DNA of 64,000 bases from Nereocystis luetkeana (GCA_031213475.1 JARUPZ010000021.1:4192438-4256437); one strand, 5' to 3'; positions 22,675 through 36,600 are shown, counted from the first letter of the stretch. A program made the numbers and translations. Notes: generated from the sequence alone by a model not told the origin.

Positions 22675-22783
22675 TATAACGGGGGACCATAGTTAATAGG
22701 ACCTATCGTATACATAAAAACCTATATATTTAACCATTTTTACTAACAATATTTGGTCCTATTAACTATGGTCCCCCGTAATA
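22675..22783 (+). mobile_element. MITE M1
   Basis: Close to consensus apart from a changed left tip (TATAACGGGGG). TA is present on both sides. Confidence 0.85.
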
Positions 22784-23189
22784 GTGGTTCCATTTTTTCA
22801 CTTTTGAGGTAATACCTACAGTAGTAGTAATAACGTGAAAAATCGAAAGGCAGGACTTTTTCTTGCTTAGAAAAATGATGAACAGAAAGCGCGAGATTGT
22901 GAGTTAGCTCCATCCGATCAAGATCGACGAGCAGTGGGAATGCTGAACCCTATGCGCAACAGAAAACAAAGGCACGTAGCGGGCGGGAGAAGGGACGACA
23001 CCTGGGACCATGGCTTGTCCAGAAGATCGCCGAGGGTAAACCCTCCTACTATAGTTTGGGCTGGAAAGTGAGAGTAATGCTTGAAAAAAGAAAAAGACAC
23101 GCTCACGACGCGGCCGCGAGTAGCATCGTTCATAAGGGGGTGGTAACCGGTCGTTGTTAGATGGCGCACTAGTGGTTCAACCTCGCCCC

Positions 23190-23895
23190 ACGGCAAGGTA
23201 ATATCCACGGCAAGGCCCACGGCAAGGCCCGCGGCTACTTTCGCGGCGAGCCTCTCGGCAATATCCACTGTAAGGCCAACGGCAATAATCTACAAGGCAG
23301 TCTCGACACATGAACCTACATTGTGGGGGGGTGGGATCTGTCCCGGGTGGGATCAGCGCTGCGTGGGATCAGGAGGTCGGGTGGGCCTCCGGCGCCTCCT
23401 GCGGAGGGCTACTTTTGTTTCTGCACTTTGCGGGTGGGGTCAGGTTCACGTGGGATCAGGGGGGCGGGTGGGTCTCCGTCGGCTCCTGCAGACCGCATTT
23501 CCATTACTTATACCCATTGGGCATTGCCGTGGGGCTTCCCGTGAGGCTTGCCACGTGGGTTTGACGCGGACATTGTCGTGGGGCTTGCCATGGACAATGC
23601 CGTGGAGCTCGCCGTGGGCATTTCCCTGGGCATTTCCGCGATGCTTGCCGCGGAGTGTGGAGGGGCTGCCGTGGCACGTGCCGTGGAAATGCTGTGGGCA
23701 GTAATGGCAAGTTCCGCGGCACGTGCAGTGGGCACAACCTTAGATATAGCAAGTGCCGTGGCAGTGCCATGGCCGGTGACAACCCGTGGGCCTTGCCGTG
23801 GAAAGCCGCGGCTTCCCACGGCAGCGACCGCGGAAGTGCCGTGGCATTCCACGGCATGCCGTGGGCGTGGACACTGCCGTGGCATGCCACTCTAA
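23190..23895. repeat. CCACGGCA-rich low-complexity region
   Basis: Left part (23,190-23,290) reads CCACGGCAAGG repeatedly. The right part (23,520-23,890) carries the complement TGCCGTGG many times. In between (23,330-23,500) are two ~100-bp copies of a GTGGGATCAGG...GGGTGGG(C/T)CTCCG block. The inverted arrangement of the two flanks could fold. Open frames rich in Ala/Val/Gly follow from the 6-8-bp repeat and are not called as genes. Confidence 0.7.
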
Positions 23896-24011
23896 AGTCA
23901 AATAATAATGTGCATGCGTGTCACAGGCAGGGCTTTCGTGCTCGCCACGAGCTCTGTAGTGCTCTACGAGCATCCTCCACGAGGCATGTGGTTCTATGGT
24001 TACACGTATAC

Positions 24012-24120
24012 TATTACGGGGGACCATAGTTAACAGGACCTATGGTATTCATAAAAACCTATATATTTAACCATTTTTACTAACAATATTTGGTCCTATT
24101 AACTATGGTCCCCCGTAATA
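24012..24120 (+). mobile_element. MITE M1, near-consensus reference copy
   Basis: Near-perfect copy, with GTTAACAGG in place of GTTAATAGG on the left arm and TA duplications extended to C-TA...TA-G. Confidence 0.92.
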
Positions 24121-24633
24121 GAACACGCGCGTGACGCACGACCAATTCCCAGCTTACAGAGCTGAGTATTGATCAATTCCTTCGTCGAACGGGCAACATA
24201 TACCTTGTACCAGGTATGCGTAAAACGAGATACTTGGTACATTCGAAATACGAGGCCAAAGATACGAGTCGTGCAACTGTCAGATAGATCGAGCGCTCAG
24301 AGCTGTCGACGCTTCGACGTACAGGTTGCCACCTGGCCGTTGCCCACTGATCATTGATCTCAGATCTCCGCTGCTGCGGTCACGTCTCAACTGATCGCAG
24401 GATATGAAATTGTAGGACGTTTTTCGCGGTTTCAAACGTTTCGACGTTTCGACCACGTTTCTTGAAAGTTCGATTCACGAAACCGTCAATCATGGCAGCA
24501 CGTTTACCCTCGCGGGGTTTACCAACTCCCTGCCGCCAAAAGAGGCCAACTTGTTTTACGTCCAGCACGTTTACCCTCCCGAGAATCGTCGGTAGCTTGT
24601 CGTACTTGTCGACCGCTGTGCTCTCTCGGCGCG

Positions 24634-24750
24634 ATGGTTATTATTCGTTGGAGCTTCGTCACGGTGCTGCTGCCGCTTCTCGTTTTGTTGGCTAGCAACG
24701 ATCATCCTTCGGTGGCAACGGCAACGGCACCTTCATCGACGGCTACCGAG
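24634..24750 (+). CDS. Candidate first exon encoding a signal peptide
   Basis: The ATG opens 39 codons ending at a consensus donor (ACCGAG|gtacgt), phase 0. The peptide has one basic residue near the start (MVIIRW), a strong hydrophobic core (VTVLLPLLVLLA) and a Ser/Thr/Ala/Pro-rich stretch, as expected for a secretory leader. No downstream exon could be joined before the MITE at 25,717, so the protein is unknown. It could be a secreted or plastid-routed protein, or a chance ORF. Confidence 0.4.
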
Positions 24751-25252
24751 GTACGTCTAGAACCGCCACGCGGAGGACTCGCTGTAGACCTTCCATTACA
24801 TCTTACTGCTGCGCCGTGACGGAGCGAACCTTTGCTCTACACATGCACGAGCCCCTTGAGTGTTGGTTTGTGCGTGTGAAAGCACTCATAGCTTTAAGCT
24901 GGTCTCGTAAAGCGGTCTAACGGTGGGTCATGGTAGCTGCAACAACAGCAGTTGATCATGCACAACTCGTGTATGTATTGCTTGTAAATGACAAATACTG
25001 CACTTTGTACGCAAATATAAGGACTGTTTGGATGTGAATATTAATATGAAAGAAGTCCTTACATTTGCGGATGTAGTGGTGTACGGGACTGTCGGAATGA
25101 ATGTCGCGCAGCCAGCTCGCATCAAGCCATCTCGTGGAGGTACATCTCTGAGCTTGTATCATACCAGGTACCCGGTAGCTCTGAGCTCGTACCGTAGCTC
25201 TCAGCCCGTAGCTTTGAGCTCGTGAATGGAAGCGAGGTCCTCCCGCACTCCC

Positions 25253-25440
25253 ACCTCCGCAGCTATGGTATGTACTGTGTCCACACCGATGCAAACTGCT
25301 GTGATGTACTGCTGTATTGCGATCATCGATCCCAGCCAAATGTACCTCCGCAGCTATGGTATGTACTGTGTCCACACCGATGCAAACTGCTGTGATGTAC
25401 CTGGTACTGCTGTATTGCGATCATCGATCCCAGCCAAACG
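25253..25440 (+). repeat. 91-bp tandem duplication
   Basis: Two copies begin ACCTCCGCAGCTATGGTATG (25,253 and 25,344). They are almost identical except that the second contains an extra CCTGGTA at TGATGTA|C. This pair is one of the clean presence/absence cases for the TACCTGGTA scar. Confidence 0.9.
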
Positions 25441-25716
25441 TTCGTTTTGGCCGCCTCGCCCCGGGCGCCAGCCTTCGCGCCAACACCGCCACCATGCGAA
25501 AACCCCGTAACCCTCGGACGGGGATTCACCCGTAGGTCTTGCCGGGGGGTCACCGACCTGCCGCAGTACAGAAAATGTTGGGTTTGTGTATGATGATCCC
25601 GTATGATTTGCCTCTTGATTTGCTTCGTCCTTCTCCTTGTGGGGACGAAGGCGGGCACAGCAAAAACAGTAACTCCCCCGAGCAGCATCAACGTCGGTAC
25701 CGGCTTTCGTAACTAC

Positions 25717-25833
25717 TATTTTCGGGGGACCATAGTTAATACCTGGTAGAACCTATGGTATACATAAAAACCTATATGTTTAACCATTTTTACTAACAAT
25801 ATTTGGTCCTATTAACTATGGTCCCCCGTAATA
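25717..25833 (+). mobile_element. MITE M1 carrying a TACCTGGTA insertion
   Basis: Relative to the copy at 24,012, GTTAATAGGACC is replaced by GTTAA-TACCTGGTA-GAACC. The left tip is TTTTCGGGGG. Confidence 0.88.
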
Positions 25834-25839
25834 TTAGTA

Positions 25840-27600
25840 CGAGGTACTTTACAGAAGCTTGCCGGTATTGAATACTAGGGTGTGTCTGAACAGAATCGAA
25901 AAGCGCAATCGAAAATCGAATTCGTTTCGATTTCGATAAAAATTAGCCGAGGTGTCCGAACAGAATCGAAAAGTGAAAACAGAAATCCTGGCGAAAAGCA
26001 ACGAAGAGCACAACCTACTTGGGCCGTTCGGAACTGTGCACACATGCCGGCAATCTAGCGCTCGGTAACACAGATCCACCACAGAAGCAGGCAAACGCGA
26101 CGGCATTTCGATTCCGGGAGGTCGTTGGGCCTCCCATGGAGGTGCTGGCGCGTCCAACGTTAACGCCTCGATATCAAACTTGAAATTATACTATTTAAGA
26201 ACGAACTTCCGACCTCGTTCTCGGGTGTATCATCCTCAATTTTCCTCAAACTATGCCCGCTTTGGCTCGAACGCCGGGAACCAAAGGCCCGAGAACGTCG
26301 GGGCTGGTGTTGTGGTTCGCCTGCTGGCTGTTTACGGAGGGTCTGTGCCGCTGTGTTGCCGTGCTAGCTGTGAGTTAGATGCCGTCTACGGCGGTCCTGA
26401 TGTGATATTTTGACGTGGCTGCGCTGACCAGTAGGACGCGCTGAATTGTTGCTGTTCGTGCTTTCGATTTCCTTTTCGATTTTCAGCCGTCAACTTTTTT
26501 TATTTTGGCATTGGGTTGTAAACCGTTCATTTTCCCGGAGCCTAAGAATCGAAGGGGAACACGTTTTGAACTGGGACCAATCAGCGCCTTGTTTATTATC
26601 ATTTCGATTTTCGATTCCGATTCTGTTTAGACACGCCCTTAGTATATACCAGGTATATGGAAGGCATGTTTGGTCAGGGGATACCTATCATATACCAGGT
26701 ACGAAGTATGTATACGAATACGATACGAGAGAGAGCGAACCTGGTTTGAGGTTGAACTTCTGTTCAGGAGAGAGACAAGGATGCGGCGGCTAAATAGACA
26801 GGCGAAGAGTTCACCTCGTGTCGGGATAAATGTGTGTCAAATCGCGGAGAGGAGCTCGATTTCCAGTCCAGCGATCCCCGAGGCCATTGGGTATCATCTA
26901 CTTCGCATTTTGTTAGCGTGGGTTTAAGTCCTGAATTTCCTGTAGAGGGAACCCGTCTATAGTTTCAGAAGAAGTACGATAGTGTAGTTCTAGGCTGGGC
27001 CAAACAGCTTCGTTGTACCCCCCGGCAGACTCGTCAGTATTTTCATGAGATAGCTCTATATAGACTGAACCATATACCTTCGTTATATGCTCGTCAAGAT
27101 AGGGGTGATTGCTTATACCGCTGACCCCCCCCCTTCCTCCTCCTCCCTCGCATCTGCTGCCGGCATACGTGGCGTATTTTCTCCGTGTTTTGTCTTTATC
27201 CTCGCGACGCTTGTAATGCCCTCTCTCAATTGTCCTTGCTCTCGTGCGCGTGACGCCCGGTCGGTACTGGACGACGACGCGCCACCCCCCCCCCCCCCCC
27301 CCCCCCCCGCGCCCCCGAAAAAATCGAATACGATTACGATGGTCGGCATGTTGATGCTCGGCATGACGGTGTTCGTCCATGGTGCTGCTGTTGTCATGGT
27401 TATGATCGAAATGGCGATGTTGGTGACGGTGGTCGTCGCCATGGTGCTGATGGTGGTACCCGGCGTTTACGGTTCTCGTCATGGTGATGCTGGCGATGCA
27501 CGGCATGCTGATGCTCGTTGTGGTTATGTTTTATCACGGTTCTGATGGTGGTGATGATGATGCTCGGCATGGCGATGGTGTTGATGCCCGGCACGGTTCT
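25840..27600. other. No recognised gene; poly-C and ATG-rich tract
   Basis: Includes an imperfect inverted pair (AATCGAAAAGCGCAATCGAAAA-type at 25,890-25,985 against GATTTTCGATTCCGATTCTG at 26,605), scars at 26,647 and 26,693, a C-run of about 23 (27,285), and a GATG-rich stretch (27,330-27,600). The latter keeps an in-frame upstream ATG (27,481) open into the next gene, but it looks like simple-sequence expansion. Confidence 0.5.
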
Positions 27601-27606
27601 CGGCCA

Positions 27607-30600
27607 ATGGCGTCCCAGCTGACGGTCCGGGTTCGAATGTCGGACGGCTCTGTGAAGCGCGTGCAAGCAAAGGCGCGGGATACGGTGGAGGACGTCTGCG
27701 AACGGGTGAGGAGTTACTTTCACGGACGCACATGGCCGGCTCAATATTTTTCCAGCACAACAAATCTCAAATCCAAAAGCGATTCAAAATATGGAACAAA
27801 GACTACACTATGTACAGTGATAGAAAAAAATGTACCAGGTACATGAATCGAAACGAAGTACCCGGTACATTTTTCTTGAAGTGAAATGGTTGACCGCAAA
27901 GAGCGCTGAATTCGCACAGGGGTGTGATGGTTCTTCGGCGTTCGTTTTTTTACCCACGACGGGGAAGGTTAAGGTTGCCACTACCGACGCATAGTATTTT
28001 TTCGGAAATACCTGGTCGAGAGAGAGAGAGAGAGCGAGAGAGCGAGAGAAGAAGAAGAAGAAGAGCGTTCCGAAAAAAGTATCGCTCGATTTTTATTTTT
28101 GTAAGCACCATTCTTTCTTGCCGTTCGTTGCAGAGAAACAAGAAAAATAAATAAATGAGCTCTCAAAAAAACGATAGCACCCGTGTGCGAACTCAACGCT
28201 CTTTTCTGTTTATACCAACCATGTGTGGGTAGTCAAGCCTGACCTGTGTTATTTTGGGCCCTGTTGTCGTCCTGTCCGCAACCTGGTTGGCAGTTGGGGT
28301 GCGAGGTGGAGGCGGGAGTGGCAGTCGAAGCGGATCCGGAGGAGGCCGTGGAAGGTCAGTCAGTGATGGGGAGGGATTTTTCTCAGTTTTTTTTTTTTTT
28401 TTCTTCGTTTTTTCAGGTTTTAATGTTTTAATCATTTTGTCAACGAAAAAAAAAAAAGTGCTCGTCGAATCTGTACCGGTAAATGTATGGTTATGTTTGT
28501 GAATGTGTTTGTTCATTTTCGAACGTATATCTTCGTACGTGCATTTTCTGGTAAAGCGCTAAGGTTGTCGACGCGGAAAGCCCGGTCGGACACGTTGGGC
28601 GAGGTCCGGACACGATACGTGCCCTCTGGATCGCGTGGCAAGCGTTTTTTCGGCGGTATGTACCTGGTAGTGGATAAGACGGTTTCCCTGGTTTCCGTAC
28701 GAGAGGTCTTAATTTGTACCAGGTAGATACGTACCGGTAAAATGTCAATCAGAACCAAGTATCATGTGTGAACTGAGGGGGAATACATGGCTTTTGGGTC
28801 CATCGTGGGTTCCGGTTCTTACTACATATGCCCACCCCGTAATATTGATACATGCAGTAGTCCCATCGAAACTGCACCCCCGTTTTCGGCGACATAAAAT
28901 CAGTGGGAATTAGTGCGGAATAAATGAGTTTTTGCAGCAGTAAAAGGGTTACTTACCGCTCTGAAACAAGATATAAGGGCAGTTTATACATTAATAAGAA
29001 GACCAAGCGGTCCTTATATTTATGCCCAAAGTGGCAGGCACCAGTTTTTTTTGTGAGGGAGGTGACCAGTGTATATACAAACCAGGTTCCAGGCACCAGT
29101 ATATATACCAGCATTTACACTGAACATATGTATCACTCTGGACGTAAATATAAGGACCGTTTATACACTAATATGAATAGAAAGCGGTCCTTTTATTTAC
29201 GCCCAGAGTAGCAGGCACCAGTTTTTCCTTGCGAGGGAAGTGACCAGTAAATTTAGATACCAGGTTACAGGTATCAGTAGTCGTTTTACACTAGCACGTA
29301 TGTACCGCACATATGTACCTTTCGGGGCGGAACTAGAAGACCGTTTATACGTCAACCCCTTTAGAGCCGCAGTCCCGCTTTGGGGACAAACTACTTGGAA
29401 ATTGGACTGGTTTGTCCCCAAAACGGGACTGCGGTTCTAGAGGGGTTACTGTGAAGATCAAGCGGTCCTTACATTCTCGCCCAGGGGGGTAAAATTTGTC
29501 CCTTTTTTAACCACTGAACTGCTGTGCAGAAACGTATACCGCACACTACTTCCAAATACTTCGTCCCCAAAACGGGATTTTACTGTCGTTGCGGGATTAA
29601 GGAGCCACCTACGCTGCATACTCATTTCGCCGCACCATCATGGTGCGTGATTTAATGTTTTTGCTCTCTTGCTCGTCGTGGTATTTTTTTCCTTTTTTCT
29701 GGCGACAGTATCGTCCACGCTGAAGGAGCTCTCGGTGGGGCACGGGGGATGGCTCTACATGCTCAGGTATATATACAGATACATACATGAGAGCTATACG
29801 AAGGCGTATTTTTTTCGACGCTTCCGCGGAATTTCTTCAAGATTGTCGTTCAGTTGTTGAAAAATGTTTTTTTTTTGCTGTTCAAAACTACTATATTTTG
29901 GTTTTGATTCCTACGCTATACCGGTAAATTATACCTGGTACCTGGTATGTATGGTATATTCCCCAGTAATAATCCCTCTCGAAAGGTTGGAGTTTTGCGT
30001 CTAGGGTTGGGATCGGGTTGGTTCTGGACCGACGAGCAAGATAGAAGTTTACCAAAAGGTGTTGCACGACTTTGTTTGCAAAGTGACAAAGAGAGTAGTA
30101 ACTCCGGTAAAATGAACCTGGGGAACCAGGGAGATATGTTTGTAGTGACACACGCGCCGCAAGCGTTTCTAAGAAAAGAAACGCTCGAAGTGAGATTCGA
30201 AACCCCGTGTCCTGCCGACGGCGTCAGATGTGAGGGGTCTCACGGGGGACCATAGTTAATAGGACCTTTGGTATACATAAAAACCTATGTATTTAACCTT
30301 TTTTACTAACAATATTTGGTCCTATTAACTATGGTCCCCCGTCATAGTTACCTACTGAGCTTGAGATAGGGCTAAAACATCCCCCCAAGTTTTATTTGTT
30401 TTGGAAGGGCCGACGTTTTTCTTTTTCATGTGAACTAGGCTGTGTCTCATGCTAGCTTCAGTATAGACATACTTGTTGTATGGGTTTTATTCTCGTCTCG
30501 GTTATGTATGGGGTTCACACCTGTTGACAAATCATCGATTCCCACAGTTCATGATATATTAAGGGCAGATAGATGTATTCCTGATATGTGTGATCTGTAT

Positions 30601-33600
30601 GATCTGTATGATCTGTATGATCTGGCCCCTCATGTTTCCGGGTGGAAGCCGTATAACCTGCGTGATCTAGGACATGCTTCCTGGGTTCGTTCTGTACCAC
30701 GGCAATATATGTAGGCAGGTCCTGCCCAGCATCGAACAATGGCAGGTGATGATTATGTGATATATCTGATCTATCCATGAAGATGATCTATCTGTAGATG
30801 ATCTGTCCGACGGGTAATGGATTTCTTGCACATATTTCGTGCATCAGCCGGGCCATTTTTTTTATTGTCTTTGTTGCGTACGTACGCGCCTGTGGTACTG
30901 CTGTGTTACGCTTCTCGTCGTTTCAGGGACCCGGAGAGCGCCGCGGCTGACACCGCGGCCGCTATCAGGAGGATGAAGGAGGCGAGGTCGAGAGCGGTGA
31001 AGGGAGGGGGCGTAAAAGAGGTTAAGAGCCTCGCCGCGCTGCAAAAGGAGTTGAAGGTAGCAACCACTCTGAAGAGTTTTTTTTTCATGAAATAAGCGTG
31101 TGGGAGGGGGGGGGGAAACCCTATTTTTTTAGCCGGTATTCTCTGTTGTATGTTGCATATTTGTTGTTTCCTCGTCAACCCCTTTAGAACCGCAGTCCCG
31201 TTTGGGGACAAAACTACTTGAAATTTGGCTGGTTTGTCCCCAGAACGGGACTGCGGTTCTAAAAGGGTTCATGTAAGCATACTGTTCATATTGATTTAGC
31301 AAAATGTTCATATTTGTTTGTGCGTTGCTTACTTACACATATATATCCTATTTTATGTAGCAGAAGGCGTTCTACTGGAACGGGGTTGTGCCGGTTTTGT
31401 TTTGAGCCGTCGACGTGAAGCCAACTATAACGACGATTTATGTCCTGATGTCATCGCCCGCGATTTAAACACCACTAGCCGAGTATAGAAAGCAACAATC
31501 AACTCCCTTTTGGGCATAATCCAGGGTCAACAGGATACTATACTCGTAAGGAGACTGCTTATCCAACTATAACCTGCGTGCTGGAACGTTGTTTGGGCAC
31601 GACGCTCCTTATTTTCATTTCTCTCGCATCGATGTACGTTTGTTGTTTTTCGCTCGGCGTGTAAGTGACGCCTTCACGAAAGGGTGGGTTGTTCCCATGC
31701 ACCCGCGAGGGTGTTGTACCAGTCCGTTACAGATGTTTCTGCCGTGTTGCTATGACCGCGTGTCCGCGTTATCAGTTCGTTTCTTCTCTGACCTTTTTTT
31801 TTACATGTCCGCGTTGCCAGTTCATTGCTCCTCTAGCCATTTTTTCCCCCCCAAGAATGCTGAGATGGCAGCTATTTGTGCGCGCGCTTGTCATACGTAT
31901 ATTTTTCTTATTCATGTTGTTTTCGTGTTTTTTTTCAGGCGGCGAAGGGTATGCTCGTCGTCGTCGACTTCTACGCAGATTGGTGCGGCCCATGGTGAGA
32001 TACAGCAGCACATATTGTATGTATGTAAAATAATATCGTGGCAGTTTCATCATCACCGTTGCCATCGGCAGTTCAACAACCACCTGAGAAAGAACTTTCG
32101 GGGAACATTCCACTCCGTGGAAGTAAGTGGTCAGGGAGAAAAAAGAACGTTCTGCAGATAGGAATAATTGAGAAATAATAAGCTCGGAAGCGGTACAGCC
32201 GCGTTCCTGGCCACTTTTAGCTCCGGGTTAGAATCAGGGTCAGGGTTAGCCCGCGATAAAAACGCAAGGCACGGACCGTGGTGGGGAGTGGGTAGGAGGT
32301 ACAGTAGAAGAGCCTGCTATGTGGCAACGGGTCTGGGTTTCGACTATCAATCATGATAGGAAGGAGGCGGAAAAGAAAAGGCGGAGATAATAAATGGGAT
32401 GGGAATCCCTCCTCCCCCCCCCCCAAAAAAAAAAACTGTGGATACCTGTCCTCCACACCAAACCCACACGAGAAATAACCTGCCAGGGAGCTCCGCCCCA
32501 CAGAACAACAGAACAACATGAATAGAAAATAGAAGATACCACTTTCTGGGCTTGAATATAAGGACATTTTATACATTAATATATGAAGAGCATACGGTCC
32601 TTATGTTTTCGCCCAGGGTGGTAGGCACCAGTGTTTCTTGTGGGGGAAGTGACCATATATAGATACCAGGTTACAGGTACCAGTGTATATACCAGTATTT
32701 ACACTGGAACATATAAACCACTCTGGTCGTAAATATAAGGACCGTTTATACACTTATATGAAGACCAAGCGGTCCTTATAATTACGCCCCGAGTGGTAGG
32801 CACCAGTTTTTGCTGTGAGGGAAGTAACCAGTATATATAGATAACAGGTTACAGGTACCAGTACATATACCAGTATTTACACTGGAACATATATACCACT
32901 ATGGGCGCAAACATTAGGACCGTTTATACATCGATATGAATACCAAGCGGTCCTTGTACTTACGCCCCGAGTGGTAGGCACCAGTTTTTTTTTGTGAGGG
33001 AAGTGACCAGTATATAGAGATAACAGGTTACAGGCACCAGTATCTATGCCAGTATTTACACTGGAACATGTATACCTGGTAGGCACCAGTTTTTTTGTGA
33101 GGGAGGTGACCACTGTATATATAGATATCAGGTTACAGATACCATGATCTGCGCGCACACTATCATCACGAGAGAAGCAGTCATATTAATAGTTTGTTTT
33201 TTCCTGGTTTTGTTTTTCACGAGGCAGAATAGTATCTACCGGTACTTGTTATTAACGTCGTCACTGGTCTTGGTCGTTTAACGAGTTGTATACCCTTCAT
33301 GGGGAATAACCTACGCAATTATCAGGGACGTGGTATCATAACTGTGTTGCACCTTTTTGTGTCAGACAGTCCAGGAAGAGATGGCGATCGTTGATCTTCG
33401 TGTGGTAGTAAGGTTCGATTGCTCCTTTTTTCACTGCATCCGCGAGTCTTCACTCTGACAGCACTCCAGATAGCAGGCCGGTGTGTTCCTCTTTCGTTTT
33501 CACGACTACCGTGCGTTTCGTACGGTGCAGGCAGCACTTCAGACAGCATCCGCTGTAGTCAGCAGCCACGAGTTGGTTAGAGGTGGGAACGGGGGTACTC

Positions 33601-36600
33601 TATGTTATAGTTGAGAGGATATACCCGCGGCCATGTTATTAATAGTTCAGTTTGCACATTGGTTTTAGCTCGTGTGCGCTTTCTTTGTCTCGTGTATTTT
33701 GAGGCAGCCGAATTTTCGATTTTTTTTCGTTTTTTTCGGATCTTCCTAGGGCTCCAGCACCTTTGTGTGACCACGGACTCCTTCGTCAGAGAGTTAATGT
33801 GAGAACAACATATAAATGCAACTAGGATTACGTCGGAGCTAACCCGAATAATAGTTTATGTCACGAATTTGGAAAGAAAAAAAAGCTCCGACATTGACGG
33901 CCCTCAGTCTGTTCTTCATAGTTTTGGCTGGCTTGCTTAACCACCCAAGTATCTCGGGGAAAACATAATAATCAGAACCCAAGATAATGTGTTGACACCA
34001 GGGATATGCCTTGTTTTTGGGTCCATCGTGGGGTTTGATTGTTACGGCCACCCTACTATTAAGTAGCCGCTAAGTCCAGCGAAGGCATATTGACAGACAA
34101 GGATTCACGCCTCGGACGGATCAGATGGATTATTCCCACTTCATTATATAGATATACCAAGGCAGATCTACTCCTGATCTGTATGATCTGTATGATCTAG
34201 CTCGTGTTGCCAGGTGGGAGTCGTACAATCTGCGTGATCTAGCGCATGTTTCCTGGGTTGGATCTGTACTATACAGATCATTTCTCACAAGCCCTCGCAA
34301 CGGCAGGTGTGAGGAACTAGATGATCTACAGGTAGATCATGATCTATCCGAGTGTGCACGGAGTACTTCGCCACCCGATTCATAAATTAGCCGTCAAGTT
34401 GAGCGAAGGCATCCCTTGTTCTCATTCAAAGCATGCCCCTTGTACAAGGATTACTTCGCCACCCAACTGTTGTAATATAGCCGCCAAGTCCAACCAAGAC
34501 ACGCCTGGTTCGCGTCCACACTATTGTTTTCGCCGTGTCCCCGCCCCGCAGCAAACAGATTGCGCCGGCGTACAAGGAAATGGCCAAGGAGTTCCCGAAG
34601 GCGGTGTTCCTTAAGGTCAATGTCGACACAAACAAGTGAGAGGGAGAGGGGAGGCGGTTTGTGTGAGTACTCATTTCGTGCATGGCCGTAGCCGTATGGC
34701 CATAGTAGACCCTCGCATCCCTGTGAACAATGCCGGGACGGATGGAGGCAAGTCGGGTCGTGTTTACCGACCAGGCAGACACTGCCAAGAGCGCGCACGC
34801 GGGGGGGGGGGGGGGGGGGGGGTGCGATAGTAGATGTTTGTCGTTTGTGTCGTGAGATGCACAGGCTATATATCGTACCATGGGCACACACATCAGTTGG
34901 TTTGTATCGTTTGTTTAGTCCGAAGTACTTGACAAACACATTCATTTTTTCTTGTGCATATACGTGATACTAGGTATGTACGTAGTAAATAAACACACGA
35001 GAAAAAAACCCGCGCCAGCTGTTACTTTTATTTTTGGTTTCGTCGATTATCTTCTATTCTTCCTCCTCTTTGGAATGGCGGCGGCCCTTCTTTTGTCATC
35101 GCGCACAATTTTTTGTTGTTGCTCCTATGGGACTTCCAGAGGGGGGGGGGGGGATATCGAAAACACAGCAGTGGCGATTATATGATTATATACAGTATCG
35201 GCTGCAAGAAAGGGATAGCACTTGTTTTTGCCTTCTGAGGCTGCCCACTTGAGGAGCTCTACACTATTAGTGAGTCGATATTACGGGGGGCCATAGTAAA
35301 TAGGACCAAATATTGTTCATAAGAATAGGGAAATATACAGGTTTTTGTCTGCGCCGTAGGTCCTATTTAATATGGTCTCCCGCAATAGTAAGTCGCCTAA
35401 AAAACTGTTTTCGAGAAACAAGTGCAACCCGATAAACAACGCCTCGTGTATACTTGGGGATATCACGAATCATGTATGTACCTGGTATATATGCGCCTTT
35501 GTTTTTGAGCAATTTCGGCTCTCTTACCCAAAGGCTTCTCTCGTAGCATTACTCGATAATACTCATTTGGTATCACATTCAAGCATTAAAGCGCCTCCAA
35601 ATCCATACCGGTATACAATACGCATGCATGCCCGCATCCATCCAGGTCAACTACGGCCAGGCCACATCGCTGCGGGTCACAAAAATGAAAGTTTTAATTG
35701 TTTTTGAAGTGTTGGCCCACGGGCCGGATCCGCGGGTCGTACTCTCGGGTCAAGATAAATTGTCTCGCGGGTCAAGGTGGCCCGACCCGCATGAAACCCG
35801 TGTCCCGTAGGTCAATCGGAAGATGGCGGGTCGGGTCGGGTCAGGAGGGTTTAAAATCTCGCGCGTCGGGTAGGGTCGGGTCAGGAGATTTTCAACTCAT
35901 GGGCCGGGTCGGGTCGGGTCGGGTCGGGTCTAAAGTTTTTTAAATCTCGCGTATCGGGTCGGGTCAGCTGAATCGACCCGAATCGACCCGGCCCGTGAAG
36001 TTTGACCTGACCCGCGAAAAGCCCTGAAACTATCCCCCAAAACGTGAAACTGCCAGTCTAAAGTTCCGAAAAACACGAACAAATCGTAAACGCTGCGGCG
36101 ACGCCTAGTACTATTGCGGGGGGCCATATTAAATAGGACCTACGGTACATACGAAAACCTATATATTTGGCTACATTTACTGACCATATTTGGTCACATT
36201 TACTATGGTCCCCCGTAAGACTTGGTAACTTTCTACACTACACGAACGGACGAATTTTCACCCCGAAAATTCCCGGTGCTGGGCACAAAATTGGGCGTTA
36301 AACACTTAACTGGCACCTCCGGCTGAAGTAGACGAATCGAAGAGACCTTTATATTTTGCTACGCCCTCATTTGGACTGCTCGCTGTGGGCTAGTTACGTG
36401 TATGTCAACGGTTCTGTCAACGGTTCTATGCATACACGCACCATGGACGGATGGATATATGCTGGCTTCTTTTTTGGCTGCTTACGTTTCACCTCCGAAG
36501 GGGAAACTTGTAGACTGCTACTTCTGTGTACCAGGTATACCGGTATGCATTTGATATTTTCGGCCATGTACGGAATGACATGTATTTTGGCCTTTTCCTT

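Noticed and set aside
23548..24029. Ala/Val-rich frames over the CCACGGCA region
   Set aside because: Low-complexity 6-8-bp repeat open in several frames on both strands.
26913..27506. 197-aa minus-strand frame with a striking His/Asp-rich N terminus
   Set aside because: It is the antisense of a GATG-rich simple repeat and runs through a poly-C tract; no splice or domain support.
28568..28680. Possible extra exon reading LSTRKARSDTLGE in the ubiquitin-like domain
   Set aside because: It needs a poor acceptor and a gtccgg donor, and the phases of the neighbouring exons already close perfectly without it.
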